Shown here in pieces: positions 4,699 through 6,875 of a stretch of DNA of 6,875 nt. Below the pieces are notes generated by a model that saw only the letters and a list, made by a program, of their open reading frames with translations, made no database searches and had not been told where the DNA came from. The translations under genes and the position numbers were made by a program. Origin of the DNA: a bacterium. GTDB taxonomy: Bacteria > Planctomycetota > UBA1135 > UBA2386. Each line of letters opens with the position of its first letter. Within the stretch, counting starts at the first letter, position 1. The stretch covers positions 1 to 6,875 of the forward strand of contig DRKG01000124.1 of NCBI GenBank assembly GCA_011051855.1, in the 5' to 3' direction.

Positions 4699-6188
4699 TC
4701 GAACGACAGGGCGGTGACGGGGTGCATGCGGGCGGCCCGGCGGGCGGGCACGAAGGCGACGGTGACGGCGAGCAGGATCGCGAACGCGGACACGGTGACG
4801 ATCCAGGACGGTTCGAGATGGCACGGGATGCCCTGCAGGTCGAACAAGGCGCGCGGGAACAGTTCGAGTCTGCCGCCGCTGATCCGGTAGATCCACTCGT
4901 TGATCGGGTTCAGCCACATCGCCGACAGCACGCCGGCCAGCACCCCGAGCCCGGTGCCGAGCACGGCGATGATCGTGCCGGTCAGCAGGAACACGGTGCC
5001 GATGCCGCGCGGGGAGCCGCCGACGGCCGCGACGATGCCGATGTCCTTGATCTTCTGCACGACCATCATGTGCAGCGTCGCGTAGATGACGAACGCCGAT
5101 ACCAGCATGACGACGAACAGCACGATCTGCATCAGCGAGTGCTCCTGGTCGACCGCCGCCAGCAAAGTCGTGTTCTGCTGTCGCCAGTCGAGCACGGAGC
5201 AGGGTGCGCAGTCGGGCGACAGCACCGCTTGGGCCGCCGCCCGCAGGCGACGTTGCAGGGCGCGCAGGTCGGCGGGGGACAGGCCGTCGCGCGGTCGGAT
5301 CGCGACGTCGGTCACCAGCTCGACGTAGTCCTCGTCGAACTCGCTTTCGCCGAGCATCTGCCGCAAGGTGTCGATCGGCACCAGCGCGGTGAGTTCGTCG
5401 AACATGCGATGGCCGGTGCCGAACCAACCGGCGAACGCAAAGCGCTCCGAGCACGGCCGCAGTAGGGGGCCGCCCGCGTGGTGGCGCGGGAACGCCGCCA
5501 CGAGCACCTCGAAGGGGTCGCCCTTCTGCACCCAGTCGAGGCGGAACACCCGCGGCCAGCCGAGCAGCATGCCCGGCCAGATGCTGCGGTGGTCGGCGGG
5601 GTCGTCTTCCGCCGGCAGTCCGGCCCGGCGGCGCGCGCGCCATTCCTGTTCGTCGTCGACCTGCAGGCGCCGCCGGCGTTCGGGGTCGTCCTGCACCGGG
5701 GCGGTCGCGCGCGGCCGGATCCCGCCGTAGCGCGCGATCGCGGCCGGGCCGCCGTCGAGCCAGGCGCCGAAGTCGACGATTCGCCGTTCCCGGTCGGGGT
5801 CGATGCCGAGCAGCAATGCGAAGCCGTTGCGGGTGTGGTCGAACTCGAGCTGTTCGCTGCCGGCCGGTCGGCGGCCGCGATCGCGCGGTGAAAACGGCAT
5901 CACCATGCCGTGCTGGCGCAGGCGCGGCGCCGTTGCGATCACGTCCCGGTCGGCTTCGAGCACCTTCCGCAGCGGTTCGTAGTCGGTGTCGTGGGGCAGA
6001 TCGGTCAGCAGCAAGGGCGGCGAGCTGCGGCGCACGTCCTCGTGGATGTCGGTGACGAAGCCGGAGAACACACCGTCGACGACCAGCATCGCCCAGACCG
6101 CGAACGCGACGCCGCACACGCCGAGGATGTTGATGCGCCGCGTCAGCAGATAGCGCCAAGCCAGGAACGGAGCGAACGCCGGCGTCAC
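4695..6188 (-). CDS. Lol-type ABC transporter permease (LolC/LolE/FtsX family), first of two, enlarged periplasmic domain
   Basis: 497 residues, about 90 more than a typical LolC/LolE and 51 more than its paralogue downstream. The GTG start at 6188-6186 overlaps the lysS stop and gives VTPAFAPFLAWRYLLTRRIN, the expected family N-terminus. Helix 1 is at about 21-44; helices 2-4 are at about 353-375, 396-425 and 462-481. The cytoplasmic loop QKIKDIGIVAAVGGSPRG begins at 378, and the C-terminus PARRAARMHPVTALSFE is the family tail. The periplasmic part (about 45-352) shares VIATAPRL (83-90), LGIDPDRER (127-135) and a WRQQN motif (335-339) with the paralogue, and adds a highly charged stretch around residues 165-205 plus a C-A-P-C pair (Cys327 and Cys330) lacking in the paralogue. 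With the LolD-type ATPase and second permease it should form a LolCDE-like complex in the inner membrane. Which of the two corresponds to LolC and which to LolE cannot be said from sequence. Confidence 0.88.
   Translation of the reverse strand: MTPAFAPFLAWRYLLTRRINILGVCGVAFAVWAMLVVDGVFSGFVTDIHEDVRRSSPPLLLTDLPHDTDYEPLRKVLEADRDVIATAPRLRQHGMVMPFSPRDRGRRPAGSEQLEFDHTRNGFALLLGIDPDRERRIVDFGAWLDGGPAAIARYGGIRPRATAPVQDDPERRRRLQVDDEQEWRARRRAGLPAEDDPADHRSIWPGMLLGWPRVFRLDWVQKGDPFEVLVAAFPRHHAGGPLLRPCSERFAFAGWFGTGHRMFDELTALVPIDTLRQMLGESEFDEDYVELVTDVAIRPRDGLSPADLRALQRRLRAAAQAVLSPDCAPCSVLDWRQQNTTLLAAVDQEHSLMQIVLFVVMLVSAFVIYATLHMMVVQKIKDIGIVAAVGGSPRGIGTVFLLTGTIIAVLGTGLGVLAGVLSAMWLNPINEWIYRISGGRLELFPRALFDLQGIPCHLEPSWIVTVSAFAILLAVTVAFVPARRAARMHPVTALSFE
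6185..6188 (-). promoter_or_regulatory. GTGA stop-start overlap, lysS to first permease
   Basis: The last lysS codon CAG, the TGA stop and the GTG start of the permease read CAGTGACG on the minus strand, sharing four bases. A G-rich run (GGGGCGGG) lies about 10-17 nt upstream of the GTG, rather far for a normal Shine-Dalgarno. Coupled translation with lysS is the simplest reading. Confidence 0.7.
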
Positions 6189-6875
6189 TGGTCGGCGCCC
6201 GCCCCGTGCTGGCCACCGTTTTCGGGCTCGCCGACGGTGGCGGACGCGGCGACGTTCTGGTCGACCCGACGCAGCAGCGGGAACAGCACCACGTCGCGGA
6301 TCGACGCAGCCCCGGTCAGCAGCATGCACAGTCGGTCGATGCCGATGCCGAGCCCGCCGGCCGGCGGCATGCCGTACTCGAGCGCGGTGACGTAGTCGAG
6401 GTCGACTTCGCCGGGGGACTCGTCGTCGCCGACTCTGTGCTTCTGCGCGACCTGGTCGGTGAAGCGCTGTTCCTGGTCGATCGGATCGTTGAGTTCGCTG
6501 AAGGCGTTGCCCAACTCCATGCCGGCGACGAACAGCTCGAAACGCTCGGTGACGCGCGGGTCGTCGGCCCGGCGCTTGGCCAATGGGCTGATGGCGGTCG
6601 GGTAGTCGTGCACGAAGATCGGGCCGGTGAGCGTGTCCTCGACGGTGGCCTCGAAGACGTCGTTGGCGAGCTTGGTCGGTTCGATGCCGTCGGTGTTGAG
6701 GCCGAGCTCGCGCGCACGCCGCAAGCACTGGTCGGCGTCGAACCAGTCGACACCGGGATTCTTGTCGGCGAACAGGTCGAGGTAGCGGGCCTTCTGGAAC
6801 GGCGGCTTCAGGTCGTATTCCCGTTCGCGGAAGGTGATCCTGCCGTCGCCGCCGAGCACGCTGTCGACCAGGTGC
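6185..6875 (-). CDS. lysS: Lysyl-tRNA synthetase, class II, C-terminal part (5' end outside window)
   Basis: The frame is open from the right edge to a TGA at 6187-6185 and gives the last 229 residues of about 500. LysRS charges tRNA-Lys with lysine in the cytoplasm. Recognisable catalytic-core segments are, in order: TKLANDVFEATVEDTL (insertion helix before the core strand), TGPIFVHDYPTAISPLAK, TERFELFVAGMELGNAFSELNDP with the class II LysRS signature for lysine and ATP binding, GDDES, DLDYVTALEYGMPPAGGLGIGIDRL containing motif 3 (nt 6358-6329) with its catalytic arginine, and SIRDVVLFPLLR near the end. Motifs 1 and 2 and the anticodon-binding OB domain lie outside. The protein continues about 27 residues beyond the usual end at FPxxR, with a Gly/Gln/Glu-rich, probably disordered tail. 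It is the first gene of the block visible here, so its promoter probably drives the downstream transporter genes. Confidence 0.95.
   Translation of the reverse strand, partial: HLVDSVLGGDGRITFREREYDLKPPFQKARYLDLFADKNPGVDWFDADQCLRRARELGLNTDGIEPTKLANDVFEATVEDTLTGPIFVHDYPTAISPLAKRRADDPRVTERFELFVAGMELGNAFSELNDPIDQEQRFTDQVAQKHRVGDDESPGEVDLDYVTALEYGMPPAGGLGIGIDRLCMLLTGAASIRDVVLFPLLRRVDQNVAASATVGEPENGGQHGAGADQ

Noticed and set aside
3940..4890. 316-codon plus-strand open frame
   Set aside because: Complement of the ATPase gene and the permease end; no recognisable domain.
4699..6216. Long N-terminal extension of the ATPase frame, as if fused to another domain
   Set aside because: The extra sequence is an out-of-frame reading of the first permease, with no domain of its own; the ATG at 4698 gives a normal LolD-length protein.
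1..6875. Possible mobile element, CRISPR array, tRNA or phage-defence genes
   Set aside because: No transposase, integrase, direct-repeat array, tRNA-like cloverleaf or defence-type domain was seen; nearly every base is accounted for by eight coding genes.

Overview
This is a very GC-rich, gene-dense stretch from a bacterium. The coding content points to a Gram-negative (diderm) cell: it encodes a Lol-type lipoprotein-export ABC transporter with two different permeases, a lipoprotein, and a nucleotide-sugar gene of the surface-polysaccharide type. From memory, lysS followed by Lol-type permease and ATPase genes is an arrangement met in Planctomycetota and in deltaproteobacterial or myxobacterial lineages. 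The high GC and near absence of Shine-Dalgarno sequences would fit such a group, but I cannot fix the phylum from the sequence alone.

Layout. At the left edge (2-304, plus strand) is the C-terminal third of dTDP-glucose 4,6-dehydratase (rmlB/rfbB). Everything else is one minus-strand block read from the right edge towards the left: lysS (class II lysyl-tRNA synthetase, 5' part outside the window), a large LolC/LolE/FtsX-type permease, a LolD-type ATPase, a second smaller LolC/LolE-type permease, an unrecognised lipoprotein, rsmE (16S rRNA m3U1498 methyltransferase), and a divergent Gfo/Idh/MocA-fold protein. The block converges on rmlB with only 6 bp between the two stop codons.

The seven minus-strand genes overlap at all six junctions (GTGA, ATGA, TGATG, TGATG, GTGA, GTGA), so the block is almost certainly one transcription unit with coupled translation. 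No promoter or terminator is visible; the promoter is presumably upstream of lysS, outside the window. No noncoding gap exceeds 6 bp, and I saw no RNA gene, mobile element, CRISPR array or obvious repeat.

How the genes may work together. The two permeases and the ATPase should form a heteromeric inner-membrane LolCDE-like exporter. The lipoprotein encoded directly after them could be its substrate, accessory or acceptor partner (inference). lysS and rsmE are translation genes bracketing the export cassette. The last gene looks like an oxidoreductase that has lost the family's usual EKP lysine, so its activity is uncertain. The least explained parts are the lipoprotein, the divergent oxidoreductase-like protein, and the extra periplasmic sequence in the larger permease.
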